Below are positions 8,790 through 19,163 of a stretch of DNA of 64,000 nt, in pieces. Source of the DNA: Arthrobacter alpinus (GTDB lineage Bacteria; Actinomycetota; Actinomycetes; Actinomycetales; Micrococcaceae). A program made the position numbers and the translations under genes. The notes under the pieces are model-generated. The model worked only from the letters and a program-made list of their open reading frames with translations. It was not told the origin of the DNA and did no database searches. The stretch lies in assembly GCF_001294625.1 (NCBI RefSeq), contig NZ_CP012677.1:1736001-1800000 (forward strand). Direction: 5' to 3'. Every line of letters starts with the position of its first letter. Position 1 is the stretch's first letter.

Positions 8790-9692
8790 TTACCAGCCGC
8801 GCTCGGAAAGCCGGTGCGGCTCCGGCAGGTCGGCGACGTTGATGCCTACCATGGCCTCGCCCAGGCCGCGGGATACTTCGGCAATGACGGCCGGGTCGTC
8901 GTAGAAAGTGGTGGCCTTCACCACGGCGGCGGCACGCTGGGCCGGGTTGCCGGACTTGAAAATGCCCGAGCCAACGAACACGCCGTCGGCGCCAAGCTGC
9001 ATCATCATGGCGGCGTCGGCCGGCGTGGCGATGCCACCGGCGGTGAACAGCACCACCGGGAGCTTGCCCGTCGCGGCAATCTCCTTGACGAGTTCGTATG
9101 GGGCCGAAAGTTCCTTGGCGGCAACGTACAGCTCGTCCTCGGGCAGCGCCGCCAGCGCGGCGATCTGAGCGCGGATCTTGCGCATGTGGCCGGTGGCGTT
9201 GGAGACGTCGCCGGTGCCGGCCTCACCCTTGGAGCGGATCATGGCAGCACCTTCGTTGATGCGGCGCAGGGCCTCACCCAGGTTGGTGGCGCCGCAGACA
9301 AAAGGAACCTTGAAGTTCCACTTGTCGATGTGGTGCTCGTAGTCGGCCGGGGTCAACACCTCGGACTCGTCCACGAAGTCCACGCCGAGGGATTCCAGGA
9401 CCTGGGCTTCAACGAAGTGACCAATGCGGGCCTTGGCCATGACGGGGATGGACACGGCGGCGATGATGGCGTCAATCATGTCCGGGTCGCTGGCGCGTGA
9501 AACGCCGCCCTGGGCGCGGATGTCGGCGGGCACGCGCTCCAGCGCCATGACGGCGACGGCACCGGCATCTTCGGCAATCTTGGCCTGCTCAACATTGACA
9601 ACGTCCATGATGACGCCGCCCTTGAGCATGTCCGCCATGCCTCGCTTGACTCGGTTACTGCCGGTTACGGGTACTGCTTCGGGTGTTGACAC
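8790..9692 (-). CDS. pdxS: Pyridoxal 5'-phosphate synthase lyase subunit PdxS
   Basis: 300-residue (beta/alpha)8 synthase that makes PLP from ribose 5-phosphate, glyceraldehyde 3-phosphate and ammonia from PdxT. The start region ([19 protein letters not shown]), the lysine-bearing segments ([29 protein letters not shown]) and the phosphate-binding loop ([19 protein letters not shown]) are intact. The frame is open upstream to 9734, but GTG at 9690-9692 has GAGGGG six bases before it and gives the normal N-terminus. It is separated from pdxT by three other loci, whereas the two are usually adjacent in this group. Confidence 0.96.
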   Translation of the reverse strand: MSTPEAVPVTGSNRVKRGMADMLKGGVIMDVVNVEQAKIAEDAGAVAVMALERVPADIRAQGGVSRASDPDMIDAIIAAVSIPVMAKARIGHFVEAQVLESLGVDFVDESEVLTPADYEHHIDKWNFKVPFVCGATNLGEALRRINEGAAMIRSKGEAGTGDVSNATGHMRKIRAQIAALAALPEDELYVAAKELSAPYELVKEIAATGKLPVVLFTAGGIATPADAAMMMQLGADGVFVGSGIFKSGNPAQRAAAVVKATTFYDDPAVIAEVSRGLGEAMVGINVADLPEPHRLSERGW

Positions 9693-9798
9693 AAAAAACC
9701 CCTCTGGGAAGGAACAGTATATGAAAGCCCGCAAACGTGATCCGTCGCACGGGCTGGCTAGAGTCTATTCCGGGGCTCAGAGGGGATAAAAACTGCTG

Positions 9799-10425
9799 TT
9801 ACTGTCCGTTGAGAGATTCCGCTGCCAGCGCCTGGCTGCGCACCGTAGCCACCCGCTGAAACACCGTAACAAGGCTTGCCAGTGCTAGCAGGACAAGCAC
9901 GACGGCGAGCACGGCTTCAGGGATGCCCAGCCCTACCAGCCCGGTCGCCACCAGCACCACCACCAGCCTGTCGGAGCGTTCGGCGATGCCGACGTTGGCG
10001 CTCATACCCAGGCCTTCGGCACGGGCCTTGGAGTAGGAGACGATCGAGCCAAGCACCAGACAGGTCAGCGCCATGGCGGCGATGAGGTGGTTGTTTCCAC
10101 CGGTGTAGAACCAGATCACGATGCCAGCAAACACCGCCCCATCACCCACCCTGTCAAGGGTGGAATCCAGGAAGGCGCCCCATTTTCCGGAGCGGCCCAA
10201 CATGCGCGCCATGAGCCCATCAATGATGTCCGAGAAGACAAACACGGTGATGACCACGGTGCCCCAGAACAGCTCCCCCAAGGGATAGCCAATGAGTGCG
10301 CCGGCGGCAACGCCAAGCGTGCCAATGATGGTGACCGCGTCAGGCGAAACTTTCAGGCGCACCAGCAGCGCCGCAACCGGTGTGAAGATGGCTGCAAAGA
10401 GTGCACGGGCATACTTGTTAAGCAT
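9799..10425 (-). CDS. pgsA: CDP-alcohol phosphatidyltransferase, probable phosphatidylinositol phosphate synthase
   Basis: 208-residue integral membrane enzyme with about six hydrophobic segments. The full CDP-alcohol phosphotransferase signature D-x2-D-G-x2-A-R-x8-G-x3-D-x3-D is visible from DIIDGLMAR to LDSTLDRVGDG. In actinobacteria the copy beside HIT and thrS is the phosphatidylinositol phosphate synthase (PgsA1); this assignment rests on context. The start ATG at 10425 has AGGG six bases upstream and lies 8 bases from the HIT stop, so it is probably cotranscribed with thrS and HIT. The PIM acyltransferase and PimA genes that usually follow are absent here. Confidence 0.85.
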   Translation of the reverse strand: MLNKYARALFAAIFTPVAALLVRLKVSPDAVTIIGTLGVAAGALIGYPLGELFWGTVVITVFVFSDIIDGLMARMLGRSGKWGAFLDSTLDRVGDGAVFAGIVIWFYTGGNNHLIAAMALTCLVLGSIVSYSKARAEGLGMSANVGIAERSDRLVVVLVATGLVGLGIPEAVLAVVLVLLALASLVTVFQRVATVRSQALAAESLNGQ

Positions 10426-10433
10426 CAAAAACC

Positions 10434-10997
10434 CTATTCGACGGTGTTCCAGGCGTTGGCGACCTGTTCGCGCACATCACCCAAGGTTTGGGTGATGGCT
10501 TTGGTGCCGGCGATGATTGGTAGGAAATTTCCGTCCCCACCCCAGCGGGGCACAATGTGTTGATGCAGGTGCGCGGCAATGCCGGCACCCCCGGTCACCC
10601 CTTGGTTCATGCCCAGGTTGAATCCCGAGGAGTTCGCAACAGCCCGCAACACCCGCATAGCCTGCTGCGTCAGTGCCGCAAACTCGGCTGTTTCAGCCAC
10701 TGTCAGGTCTGTGTAGTCGGGGACATGGCGGTAGGGGCAAACCAGCAGGTGTCCGGGGTTGTAGGGGAACAGGTTCAGCACCACGTAGGCCAGCTCGCCC
10801 CGGTAAACAATGAGTGATTGTTCGTTGCTGCGTGAGGGCGCCTCACAGAACGGGCAGTCGTGGGTGCCCGTGACCTGCTCACCGTTTTTGACATAGGCGA
10901 GCCGGTGCGGCGTCCAGAGCCGCTGGAAGGCATCAGGAACTCCTGGGAGTTCAAAATCATCCATCACCGGCCCGGACGCCCCACCGAGTTCACTCAC
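10434..10997 (-). CDS. HIT family protein
   Basis: 187-residue histidine-triad nucleotide hydrolase/phosphorylase. The catalytic triad motif His-x-His-x-His-x-x appears as [11 protein letters not shown] Cys-x-x-Cys (DCPFCEAP) typical of the zinc-binding Ap4A-phosphorylase-like HIT branch is near residue 45. The GTG start overlaps the thrS stop by 4 bases (GTGA) with AGGAA nine bases upstream, indicating translational coupling. The precise nucleotide substrate is not evident. Confidence 0.9.
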   Translation of the reverse strand: MSELGGASGPVMDDFELPGVPDAFQRLWTPHRLAYVKNGEQVTGTHDCPFCEAPSRSNEQSLIVYRGELAYVVLNLFPYNPGHLLVCPYRHVPDYTDLTVAETAEFAALTQQAMRVLRAVANSSGFNLGMNQGVTGGAGIAAHLHQHIVPRWGGDGNFLPIIAGTKAITQTLGDVREQVANAWNTVE

Positions 10998-13027
10998 GCT
11001 GTACGGTTCCTGACTGCTTCGACGATCCGCGATACTGCCTCTTCAACGGGTACCCCGTTGTCCTGGCTGCCGTCGCGGAAACGGAAGGAGACCGCGTTGG
11101 CGTCGGCGTCGTCCCCGCCGGCGATCAGCACAAACGGAACCTTGTCCTTGCTGGCGGTGCGGATCTTCTTTGGGAAACGGTCGCTGGAGATGTCCACCTC
11201 GGCACGGATGCCCGCCTTCTTCAACTGGGCGACGACGTCGAACATGTAGTCGTTGAACGCCTCGGCCACCGGGATGGCCACCACCTGTACGGGTGAGAGC
11301 CAGGCCGGGAACGCGCCGGCGTAATGCTCGGTCAGCACGCCCATGAAACGCTCCACCGAGCCGAACAAGGCGCGGTGGATCATGACGGGGCGCTGGCGGG
11401 AGCCGTCTGCCGCCTGGTATTCCAGCTCAAAGCGCTCCGGCAGGTTGAAGTCGAGCTGGATGGTGGACATCTGCCAGGTGCGGCCCAGGGCATCCTTGGC
11501 CTGCACCGAGATCTTGGGGCCGTAGAACGCGGCGCCCCCGGGATCGGCGACCAGTTCCAGCCCGGAGGCTTCGGCAACCTCGGCGAGTGTCGCGGTTGCC
11601 TCCTCCCAGATGGCGTCCTCACCCACAAACTTATCCGGATCCTTGGTGGACAGTTCCAGGTAGAAGTCGTTCAGGCCGTAGTCCTTGAGCAAGGAAAGGA
11701 CAAAGTTCAGCGTCTCGGTGAGCTCGTCCTTCATCTGTTCCTTGGTGCAGTAGATGTGGGCGTCGTCCTGGGTCATGCCGCGCACGCGGGTCAGGCCGTG
11801 GACCACACCAGACTTTTCGTAGCGGTAGACCGAGCCGAATTCGAACAGGCGTAGCGGAAGTTCCCGGTAGGAGCGCCCGCGAGAACGGAAGATCAAGTTA
11901 TGCATGGGGCAATTCATGGGCTTGAGGTAGTAGTCCTGGCCGGGCTTGCGCACCGTGCCATCCTCATTCAGTTCCGCATCCACGTGCATGGGGGGGAACA
12001 TGCCGTCGCGGTACCAGTCCAGGTGGCCGGAGACCTCGTACAGGTTGGCCTTGGTGATGTGCGGGGTGTAGACAAAGTCATAGCCGGCCTCAACGTGGCG
12101 CTGGCGCGAGTAGTCTTCCATCTCCTTGCGGATGATCCCACCCTTGGGGTGGAACACGGGCAGGCCGGATCCCAGCTCGTCGGGGAAGGAGAACAAGTCA
12201 AGTTCCACACCGAGCTTGCGGTGGTCGCGACGTTCGGCCTCGGCAATGCGTTCCTGGTACGCCTTCAGAGCATCCTTGGTGGGCCACACCGTGCCGTAGA
12301 TGCGCTGCAGCTGCTGGTTGTTCTGGTTACCCAGCCAGTAGGCGGCGGAGCTGCGCGTCAGCGCGAACGCGTTGGAGATCAACTTGGTGTTTTGCAGGTG
12401 CGGGCCGCGGCACAGATCGCACCACACTTCTTCACCGCTCTTACGGTCAATATTGGCGTAAATGGTGATGTCACCGGCACCCACCTCGACGTTCACGCCC
12501 TCGGCGGTCTCGGCAGTGTCATCGTTTTTTTTGCCCAGCAGCTCCAGCTTGTAGGGCTCGTTGGCCATGGCCTCGCGGGCCTGATCCTCGGAGACCACGC
12601 GGCGGGCAAATTTTTGGTTTTGGTTGACGATCTTGAGCATCATCTTCTCAAGGGTCTTCAAGTCATCGGGGGTGAACGGCTCTGCCACATCGAAATCGAA
12701 GTAGAAGCCGTCGGTGATGTACGGGCCAATGCCCAGCTTGGCGTCGGGGCGCAATGCCTGCACTGCCTGGGCCATGACGTGGGCGGTGGAGTGGCGCAGT
12801 ACGTCCAAGCCGTCCGGGGAATCTATGGTCACGCCCTCAACGAGTGCACCCTCCGCCAGTGGCTGGTCAAGGTCCTTCAGGACCCCGTCCACCCGGGCAA
12901 CAACTACCTCGCGGCGCTCGAAGAACAGTTCCGCGCCGGTGGTGCCGGTGGCCACCGTCGTCGCAACGCCCTCGACATTGATGGTGATCTGTGTATCCAC
13001 TGGCACGGTAACTCCTTGATTTGTCAT
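10994..13027 (-). CDS. thrS: Threonyl-tRNA synthetase
   Basis: 677-residue class II aminoacyl-tRNA synthetase. In order: an N-terminal TGS domain (about residues 15-80), the editing/second additional domain ([11 protein letters not shown], with HSTAH-type His residues), the catalytic core with motif 2 ([27 protein letters not shown]), the zinc-ligand cysteine in KPMNCPMHN, and a C-terminal anticodon-binding domain. It charges tRNA-Thr. The ATG at 13027 has AAGGAG six bases before it. It heads the thrS-HIT-pgsA run. I see no T-box in the 116 bases between it and the dnaE2 stop. Confidence 0.97.
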   Translation of the reverse strand: MTNQGVTVPVDTQITINVEGVATTVATGTTGAELFFERREVVVARVDGVLKDLDQPLAEGALVEGVTIDSPDGLDVLRHSTAHVMAQAVQALRPDAKLGIGPYITDGFYFDFDVAEPFTPDDLKTLEKMMLKIVNQNQKFARRVVSEDQAREAMANEPYKLELLGKKNDDTAETAEGVNVEVGAGDITIYANIDRKSGEEVWCDLCRGPHLQNTKLISNAFALTRSSAAYWLGNQNNQQLQRIYGTVWPTKDALKAYQERIAEAERRDHRKLGVELDLFSFPDELGSGLPVFHPKGGIIRKEMEDYSRQRHVEAGYDFVYTPHITKANLYEVSGHLDWYRDGMFPPMHVDAELNEDGTVRKPGQDYYLKPMNCPMHNLIFRSRGRSYRELPLRLFEFGSVYRYEKSGVVHGLTRVRGMTQDDAHIYCTKEQMKDELTETLNFVLSLLKDYGLNDFYLELSTKDPDKFVGEDAIWEEATATLAEVAEASGLELVADPGGAAFYGPKISVQAKDALGRTWQMSTIQLDFNLPERFELEYQAADGSRQRPVMIHRALFGSVERFMGVLTEHYAGAFPAWLSPVQVVAIPVAEAFNDYMFDVVAQLKKAGIRAEVDISSDRFPKKIRTASKDKVPFVLIAGGDDADANAVSFRFRDGSQDNGVPVEEAVSRIVEAVRNRTA

Positions 13028-13085
13028 GTGCGGCTCCTTGTTTAAGCAACATACGGGGGTTGCTGTGAGCCACTTTGATGGTATC

Positions 13086-13123
13086 GGTTCACCGGCGCAC
13101 CAACCAACACGGGCTGGTGAACC
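13086..13123 (-). terminator. Possible hairpin after dnaE2
   Basis: An 8-bp perfect stem (13086-13093 with 13116-13123) with a 22-base loop lies 21 bases after the dnaE2 stop and upstream of thrS on the same strand. No T run follows. Partial internal pairing is possible. The dnaE2 stop region nearby contains a short duplication (CTACCGGCAGG, twice, 13 bases apart). Confidence 0.35.
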
Positions 13124-13143
13124 TGTTTGGCTACCGGCAGGAT

Positions 13144-16100
13144 CTACCGGCAGGCAAGAGGACCCGCGGATAAATCCTTAGAAACGCCCGGCGGAAGCGG
13201 CTGGCTCAAATCCCAGGCCTCGAGCGCCTGCAAGCTGATACCCCGGGGTCCAGTGCGCCGGGTCAGCCCGCGGATCAGCAGCATGCGGGTGCCAAAGAGC
13301 AGGGGGCCGGACTTTTCCTGCGCCTCGGTGAAGAAGGTGGCATCCACGCACCCGGTGCCGTCGTCGAGGCTGATGAAGACCACCCGTTTTCCCCCGCGCA
13401 TGGGTGGTGTCTGGGTGGCTACACGGACCCCGGCCACCAGCACCTCGGTGTTGTTGCGCAGCCCCAGTAACCCCTCCGCACGGGTGACCCCCAGCCGGCT
13501 CAGCAGCGGCGCGTAACTGTCCATCAGGTGGGCGCTGGCATCCAGGGACAGCAGGTCCAGCTCGGTGCGCACCGTCTGCTCCACGGTGGGTGCCGGCAAC
13601 AGGGCCGGTAGGGTGCCCAGCTCCAGTTCGCCGAGCGGAAAATGCAGTTGCCCGACCATGGGCTCGTTGCGCTTGCCCGGCTTCAGTGCCGGAAGGCTGT
13701 TCACATGCGCAATGAGATCGGCCCGGTTGGCCGTATTGCCACTGATGCGTTGGGCCGATTGCTGCAAGGAATCCAACGCCCCCAGCTGGGCCAGGCGTTT
13801 GAGGATGGGCAAGGACACCTTGGCCCTCTCACGCAGGTCCGCCAGCGAATCATAGGGCTGCCCTGCCACTATCCGTCGCAGTTCAGCCCCGGAGAGGCCA
13901 TAGACGTCCGCAAGGCTGAGGCGGATACCCGTGACGGGCTTCGTTCCGGTCACGGCCTGCGTGCGCTCGGCCCTGTATTCGCCGGTGCTGGCGTTAATGT
14001 CCAGGGGCAGGATGGGGATGCCCATGCGCCTGGCCTCCGCCACGAGCAGCCGCCGCGGGTACATGCCAGGATCGTGCTCCCACAACCCGGCAAGGAACTC
14101 GGCCGGGTGATGTGCCTTCAGCCACGCCGACTGATAGGTGGGCACGGCAAAGGCTGCGCCGTGGGCCTTGCAAAAGCCGAAGCTGCCAAAAGCAGCCAGC
14201 GTCCCCCACACTTCCTCGATGACAGCCTGGCTGTAGCCGCGTCCGGCGGACTTGTCCCTAAAATCCTTCTCCACGGCAGGTTCCTGTGCCGGGTTGCCCA
14301 GCCTGCGTCGGTGTTCGTCGGCCTGCGACAGGGAACACCCCGTCATGACGTGGAAGGTGCGCAGTACCTGCTCATGGAACACCGTCACCCCGTGAGTCTC
14401 CTGCAGTGCCGGAACAAGATCGGGGTGGGCGTAGTGTGCGGGGGCAAATCCTGCCCTGTATTCCAGGAACGGTTTCACCATGTTCGATTTCATGGGCCCT
14501 GGCCTGAACAAGGAGATATCGATGACCAGGTCGCTGAACTCGCGCGGGGCCATCTTCCCCACCAGTTCGCGCTGACCAGGAGATTCAATCTGGAAGCAGC
14601 CCAGCGTGTGGGTGCTGCGGATCAGCTCAAAGGTGGGTTCGTCGTCGAGCGGGATGGCGTCAAGATCAAGGTGACCGGCCTCAGAGACATAGGCCGGCCC
14701 CTGCCCCTGCTCGTCAACAGGATGCTTTCCAGCCTCCACCACCTGGGCTTTGGATGGATGCAGGCGGATGATTTCACGCACCGCATACGCCATGGCGCTT
14801 TGCATCCGCACGCCCAGGACGTCCAGCTTGAGCATGCCCATGGCATCCATGTCGTGCTTGTCGAATTGGCTCATGGGCAGTCCCATGCCGCTTGCCTGCA
14901 CCGGGGTCCTGTTCAGCAACTTCGAATCCCCCAGGATCACCCCGCACGGGTGCATGGAAATATGTCGGGGCAGCCTGTCCAGCCGTTCGGTCAGGTCCAC
15001 CAGGAGATCAAGCTGGCCCTCCCCCTTTCCACCCAGGCGGCTCCGTTCAACTCTTGCCGCAAATTCCCGAAGTTCCGGCTTTTCCGCCAGGGCTTCCCTG
15101 AAGGAGCTGGCCGAGAACCGCCACAGCTCCTTCGCAATCCCGTCGATCTCCCCTTGCTCCATACCCAAGGCAAGGCCGGCATCACGCACGGCACCCCGGG
15201 CCCGGTACCCGTTTTGCATGCTCATCAAGGTCACGCGTTGGGAGCCAAACCGTTCAAAAATCTTGTGGTAGACCTTGTGCCGTTGGGCGCTTTCCACATC
15301 AAGGTCAATGTCCGGCAGGGTGGAGCGGTCCCGGGACAGGAACCTTTCAAAGAGCAGGTCGTTGGCGATGGGGTCCACGGCGCTGATCCCCAGCAGGTAG
15401 TTCACCAACGACGACGCCCCGGAACCTCGCGCGGCCCGGCGCACCCCCATGGTGCGGATCATCTCGGACACTTCGGCGACAGTGAGAAAGTAAGAGGCGA
15501 ATCCCAACTCGTTGATGGTGTCCAGTTCAGTGGTGAGCCTGTGCTGGACCGCCTGGAGTTGCTGGCCCCTGAGCCCGGGGAAACGGTGCTCTAGGCCGGC
15601 ATGCGTGCGCTGCCACAGTTCTGCGGACGGGGCCTGGGTCAAACCCATCACGGAGGCTTCCGGGGTGGTCGGCGTCTTCCAGCCAAGATCCGCGGAGGGA
15701 TCCAGCCGGCACTTGTCAGCGAGCTGGTGGGTGTTGGTCCACAGCTGGGTCAGCTCAGCAGTGTCAAAGCCGCCTTGATGGACGATCTCTTGGGCAACCT
15801 TGCGCATTTGCCCAGCACTTTTGAGCCAGCCCTGGCCCGTGGGCTGTAAATCATGGACCTGCCTTAAGGGTGCAATAGCCCTGGCCGCATCCAATACATC
15901 AGCGGTGGGAGCGTCATCTTCGCTGCTGTAACGCACGGCGTTGCTAAGCACTGCCGGGACATCAAACTCTTCGGCCAGTTTCAGCATGCGCACAGCGTGT
16001 GCAGTGCTCAGCGGTGTGCCGGGTGCACTGAGATGGCTCAGGATCTCCACCGCCAAGGTACCCGGTGGCATGGCGGTATTCCAGGCCCGGAACTTGCTGC

Positions 16101-16602
16101 GCGGCAGCAGATACTTGCGCCCGTTCATGGCCTTGCCTACGTCTGAGAACGGGCCCAGCAAAACCGTCAACGCCGGCTCCCGGGATTCCGGGTCCAGCAC
16201 CCCTGCCGCCAGTTCCGCCAGCGTGAGCCCCACCGGCCCCTTGGGCCGGGCGTGGGCCGTGGAGATCAGTCGGCAAAGCGCCGCATAGCCAGCACCTGCC
16301 GGCAGACTCTGACGGCCGTGGGCCAAAATGACAACCCTTCCGCTCTCCACCAGTGCCTGCCTTCCCGCACCAAGGTCCACCATGTCAAGAACCGCCAAGT
16401 CCACACCCAGCAGCGGGTCAATCCCGGCAGCCATGCACGCCTTGACGTGCTTGACCGCGCCGTAAAGGCCGTCCCTGTCGGTGCTTGCCACGGCATCGGC
16501 CCCGTCGGCAATGGCGGCCTGCACCAACTCCTCCGGCCAGGAAACGCCGTAATGGGCGCTATACGCGGAGGCAGTATGCAGGTGCACAAATCTAGCTCCC
16601 AT
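13144..16602 (-). CDS. dnaE2: Error-prone DNA polymerase DnaE2
   Basis: 1152-residue alpha subunit of the C-family polymerases used for translesion/mutagenic synthesis. It has an N-terminal PHP domain ([28 protein letters not shown]), the palm aspartates ([10 protein letters not shown] and later), the fingers ([27 protein letters not shown]) and a C-terminal OB fold ([23 protein letters not shown]). The open frame begins at 16665, but the ATG at 16602, with GGAGGAGC about 8 bases before it, gives the family N-terminus and overlaps the upstream gene's stop by 11 bases. DnaE2 usually works with ImuA'/ImuB; no imuB-type gene is present upstream. Confidence 0.93.
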   Translation of the reverse strand: MGARFVHLHTASAYSAHYGVSWPEELVQAAIADGADAVASTDRDGLYGAVKHVKACMAAGIDPLLGVDLAVLDMVDLGAGRQALVESGRVVILAHGRQSLPAGAGYAALCRLISTAHARPKGPVGLTLAELAAGVLDPESREPALTVLLGPFSDVGKAMNGRKYLLPRSKFRAWNTAMPPGTLAVEILSHLSAPGTPLSTAHAVRMLKLAEEFDVPAVLSNAVRYSSEDDAPTADVLDAARAIAPLRQVHDLQPTGQGWLKSAGQMRKVAQEIVHQGGFDTAELTQLWTNTHQLADKCRLDPSADLGWKTPTTPEASVMGLTQAPSAELWQRTHAGLEHRFPGLRGQQLQAVQHRLTTELDTINELGFASYFLTVAEVSEMIRTMGVRRAARGSGASSLVNYLLGISAVDPIANDLLFERFLSRDRSTLPDIDLDVESAQRHKVYHKIFERFGSQRVTLMSMQNGYRARGAVRDAGLALGMEQGEIDGIAKELWRFSASSFREALAEKPELREFAARVERSRLGGKGEGQLDLLVDLTERLDRLPRHISMHPCGVILGDSKLLNRTPVQASGMGLPMSQFDKHDMDAMGMLKLDVLGVRMQSAMAYAVREIIRLHPSKAQVVEAGKHPVDEQGQGPAYVSEAGHLDLDAIPLDDEPTFELIRSTHTLGCFQIESPGQRELVGKMAPREFSDLVIDISLFRPGPMKSNMVKPFLEYRAGFAPAHYAHPDLVPALQETHGVTVFHEQVLRTFHVMTGCSLSQADEHRRRLGNPAQEPAVEKDFRDKSAGRGYSQAVIEEVWGTLAAFGSFGFCKAHGAAFAVPTYQSAWLKAHHPAEFLAGLWEHDPGMYPRRLLVAEARRMGIPILPLDINASTGEYRAERTQAVTGTKPVTGIRLSLADVYGLSGAELRRIVAGQPYDSLADLRERAKVSLPILKRLAQLGALDSLQQSAQRISGNTANRADLIAHVNSLPALKPGKRNEPMVGQLHFPLGELELGTLPALLPAPTVEQTVRTELDLLSLDASAHLMDSYAPLLSRLGVTRAEGLLGLRNNTEVLVAGVRVATQTPPMRGGKRVVFISLDDGTGCVDATFFTEAQEKSGPLLFGTRMLLIRGLTRRTGPRGISLQALEAWDLSQPLPPGVSKDLSAGPLACR

Positions 16603-16960
16603 AACCTTGCTCCTCCACCGGATCAGCCGTACCGGCCGTGTCCTTTGTTTCGTTGAGTGCGTCATGGACCTTGATCACCCGCCAGCGCCCTGCCGGCAGG
16701 TACTTCACCAGATCAAGGGTCAATAGGGGCACCCCTGGCGGTGTGCCGTCGCGGCGCACCTGGACCCGCCAAACCTCGCGGTCAACCAGGCCCCCGCCGA
16801 ATCCCGGGGGTGCCCGGAGTTCCTCATCCCACCAACAGCGCCGTTCGTACCAGCGCAGGGGCTCGGCGGCGAGCGTGTAAGAACGCCCCTGCCACAGTAA
16901 GTGCAAGGGCACTCCTGCCATGGTTTGCACCACGTCAATGCCATCGCTGAAGATGCCCAT
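16592..16960 (-). CDS. DUF6504-like protein coupled to dnaE2
   Basis: About 122 residues from the ATG at 16960 (MGIFSDGIDVVQ), or 141 from the GTG/ATG at 17017. Tryptophan-rich centre (RWYERRCWWDEE, REVWRVQVRRDG, LVKYLPAGRWRVIKVHD). Proteins of this size and pattern are found between imuB and dnaE2 in actinobacteria and are assigned to DUF6504, with no known function. The 11-base overlap with dnaE2 indicates coupled translation. The start is uncertain because the best Shine-Dalgarno (GGAGG) is 12 bases from 16960. Confidence 0.7.
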   Translation of the reverse strand: MGIFSDGIDVVQTMAGVPLHLLWQGRSYTLAAEPLRWYERRCWWDEELRAPPGFGGGLVDREVWRVQVRRDGTPPGVPLLTLDLVKYLPAGRWRVIKVHDALNETKDTAGTADPVEEQGYGS

Positions 16961-17026
16961 CCGTGCCTGCCACCTCCGCCTGCAGTCCCTTGCACACCCA
17001 CAATGTACGTAGACCAATCGTGTAAC

Positions 17027-17042
17027 TAGAATATATATTCTA
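17027..17042. promoter_or_regulatory. 16-bp perfect AT-rich palindrome upstream of the dnaE2 operon
   Basis: TAGAATATATATTCTA is exactly self-complementary. It lies about 67 bases upstream of the preferred start of the DUF6504-dnaE2 pair and 195 bases before the divergent GNAT gene. It does not match the actinobacterial LexA box (GAAC-N4-GTTC). An operator or the AT-rich promoter core is possible. Confidence 0.4.
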
Positions 17043-17236
17043 AGAGATTTAAGTGTACGCTCACTTTACGCGACAAGAAAGTCGCCAATTGGGAAGAATT
17101 TCACAAAGAGCAACCACTCGCCAGCTCCATATTGCGTGATACAGATAGCTGTCAGGGCGCCATACGTCTAGCATGGCTTTATAGTCATCGACGTGACTTA
17201 TGCTGCTGGCGACTCAACGATTCTAAGGAGCGTTCC

Positions 17237-17743
17237 ATGACTGACATGGTCACCCTCATCGCTAAAACCACACCCCTTGAGCGGGAACTGAAAACAACGT
17301 CCCGCACGGTCCATGAGTCCGATCTGCCCCGCCTGGGTGAGCTATACTTCACCGCCTATGAGCCCGGCATCGCTGGCGATTCCATGCAGGCTGCCATCGA
17401 CGACATCAGGGCCTCCATGGCAGGGAAATACGGACAATTCCTGCCCGACGCTTCCCATGTTGCCCTCGATGAAACCGGCAAGATCGTGGCGGCAGTGCTG
17501 GTTGTTGAGCGTGCGATCGGTGATGACACACCCGAGTCCCCCTTTATCATTGAGCTCATCACGGACCGCCAGCACCGCCGCCGCGGACTGGCCGAGGACC
17601 TGGTGCTGCTCACCATGGACACGCTTTTCAACGCCGGCCAGCACGATGTGGCCCTGCGCGTGGAGGGAACCAACTCGGCAGCGCTTGCCCTCTACCTCTC
17701 CCTGAACTTCCGCCGCTGGAGCCCGGAAGAGAACGAGGACTGA
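17237..17743 (+). CDS. GNAT family N-acetyltransferase
   Basis: 168 residues. The acetyl-CoA-binding motif appears as [19 protein letters not shown], preceded by the beta4 strand PFIIELIT and followed by VALRVEGTNSAALALYLSLNF. The frame is open to 17132, but ATG at 17237 has AAGGAG six bases upstream. Divergent to the dnaE2 operon, with the intergenic stretch 16961-17236 carrying both promoters. Substrate unknown. Confidence 0.8.
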   Translation: MTDMVTLIAKTTPLERELKTTSRTVHESDLPRLGELYFTAYEPGIAGDSMQAAIDDIRASMAGKYGQFLPDASHVALDETGKIVAAVLVVERAIGDDTPESPFIIELITDRQHRRRGLAEDLVLLTMDTLFNAGQHDVALRVEGTNSAALALYLSLNFRRWSPEENED

Positions 17744-17892
17744 GCCTGCCGTTGGCTGTGAATCAGCTAAGACTTTGCACAAAAACAACCGCCACAGGAG
17801 GGTTTCCCCAGCGACGCATGTGAACATTGTTGAACGCTGGCAGCACGCCGGCATGGACAATGCGGCTTGGGGACGCGGCGAGGAGCGCACCC

Positions 17893-19152
17893 TTGAGCTT
17901 GTACGAGCAACTTCGTTCACGGGATGTCTCGCGTAAACGACGCAGGCGCATCACCTACTCCATTGTGGCGGCCCTGGCCGCCATCGCCCTGTCGGTCACC
18001 GGCTACGTCGCTTTCGTAGCGGTCCAAGCCAACAGCAACGTCAGGCGTTCGAACGCACTGGCGGCCCTGGCCGGGGTGCCCAAGCTGACGAAGGACACCA
18101 ACATTTTGGTGATGGGCCTGGACTCCCGGGTTGACGAACAAGGCAAGCCGCTCTCGGTGGCGCTCTATGACGCACTCGACGCTGGGGACCAGAGCATTGG
18201 CGGCTACAACTCCAACGTGCTCATGCTCATCCACATCCCCGCCAACGGCCAAAAGGCGACGGCTATCTCCATTCCGCGGGATGACTACGTGCAGATTGAG
18301 GGGATCCCCGGACAGTCGTTTGAGGCCAAGATCAAGGAAGCCTATGGGTACGGTCTGGCCGCCGAGCAAACCGCCCTGCTGGCAGCCGGCAAGCCCCATA
18401 ACGACACCACGTACCAGCAGGCGCGCGACGCCGGCCGCCAGGCCGAGCTGGCCACCGTTTCAGCGTTTTTGGGCAGCGTGCACATCGACCACTTTGTGGA
18501 GGTTACGATGGCAGGATTTTATGAGGTATCCCAGGCTGTGGCCCCCATCACGGTCTGCGTGAACCAGGCCACTTTCGACACGTATTCGGGCGCCGAGTTC
18601 AAAGCTGGCATGCAACAAATCGACGCAAAGCAGGCCATGGCGTTTGTCCGCCAACGCAGAGACACCAGTGATCCACGCTACGACTTCTCCGACCTTGACC
18701 GTGAACGGCGCCAGCAGGCGTTCATCGCCTCGGTCATACACCAGCTCAAGCAGGCAGGCACATTCACCGACATCCCTAAGATGGAATCGGTGCTCAACGC
18801 CGTGAGCAAGAACATCGTGGTGGACTCCGGGCTGAACCTCATTGAGCTCATCCAGCAGGCCGGCTCCATCACCTCAGGCAACATCTCCTTCACAACCTTG
18901 CCCATCACCGGCTTCGGCACCTCTCCGTCCGGGGAATCCATCAACACCGTAGATGTGGCGGCGGTGCAGGCCACCGTGCGCGAACTCCTCACTCCGGCGG
19001 CGCCGGCACCCACCCCCGCACCGGGCACCTCCCCAACGCCCGGGGCTCCTGCCCCAGCGCCGACAGCCTTGGCAAGTCCCAGCAGTGGGGACTCCAGCTA
19101 TTCCGACTGGACCGGGGCCCTGCAGGGCGGTTCCATCCCGTGCGTGAAGTAG
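17893..19152 (+). CDS. LytR-CpsA-Psr (LCP) family cell-wall phosphotransferase
   Basis: 419 residues: a short basic cytoplasmic head (SRKRRRRITYS), one transmembrane helix (VAALAAIALSVTGYVAFV), then an extracytoplasmic LCP domain with NILVMGLDSR, SIPRDDYVQI, KIKEAYGYG and a QRRDTSDPRYDFSDLDRERRQQ segment corresponding to the family's Arg/Asp cluster. LCP proteins transfer undecaprenyl-linked glycopolymers to peptidoglycan. A Pro/Ala/Thr-rich tail (about residues 375-405) follows the catalytic domain. TTG at 17893, with GCGAGGAG eight bases upstream, is preferred over TTG 17827. The GNAT gene precedes it by 149 bases. Confidence 0.87.
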   Translation: MSLYEQLRSRDVSRKRRRRITYSIVAALAAIALSVTGYVAFVAVQANSNVRRSNALAALAGVPKLTKDTNILVMGLDSRVDEQGKPLSVALYDALDAGDQSIGGYNSNVLMLIHIPANGQKATAISIPRDDYVQIEGIPGQSFEAKIKEAYGYGLAAEQTALLAAGKPHNDTTYQQARDAGRQAELATVSAFLGSVHIDHFVEVTMAGFYEVSQAVAPITVCVNQATFDTYSGAEFKAGMQQIDAKQAMAFVRQRRDTSDPRYDFSDLDRERRQQAFIASVIHQLKQAGTFTDIPKMESVLNAVSKNIVVDSGLNLIELIQQAGSITSGNISFTTLPITGFGTSPSGESINTVDVAAVQATVRELLTPAAPAPTPAPGTSPTPGAPAPAPTALASPSSGDSSYSDWTGALQGGSIPCVK

Positions 19153-19163
19153 GGCCCCACACC

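Noticed and set aside
16603..16665. Longer dnaE2 start
   Set aside because: The ATG at 16602 has the strong ribosome binding site and family-like N-terminus.
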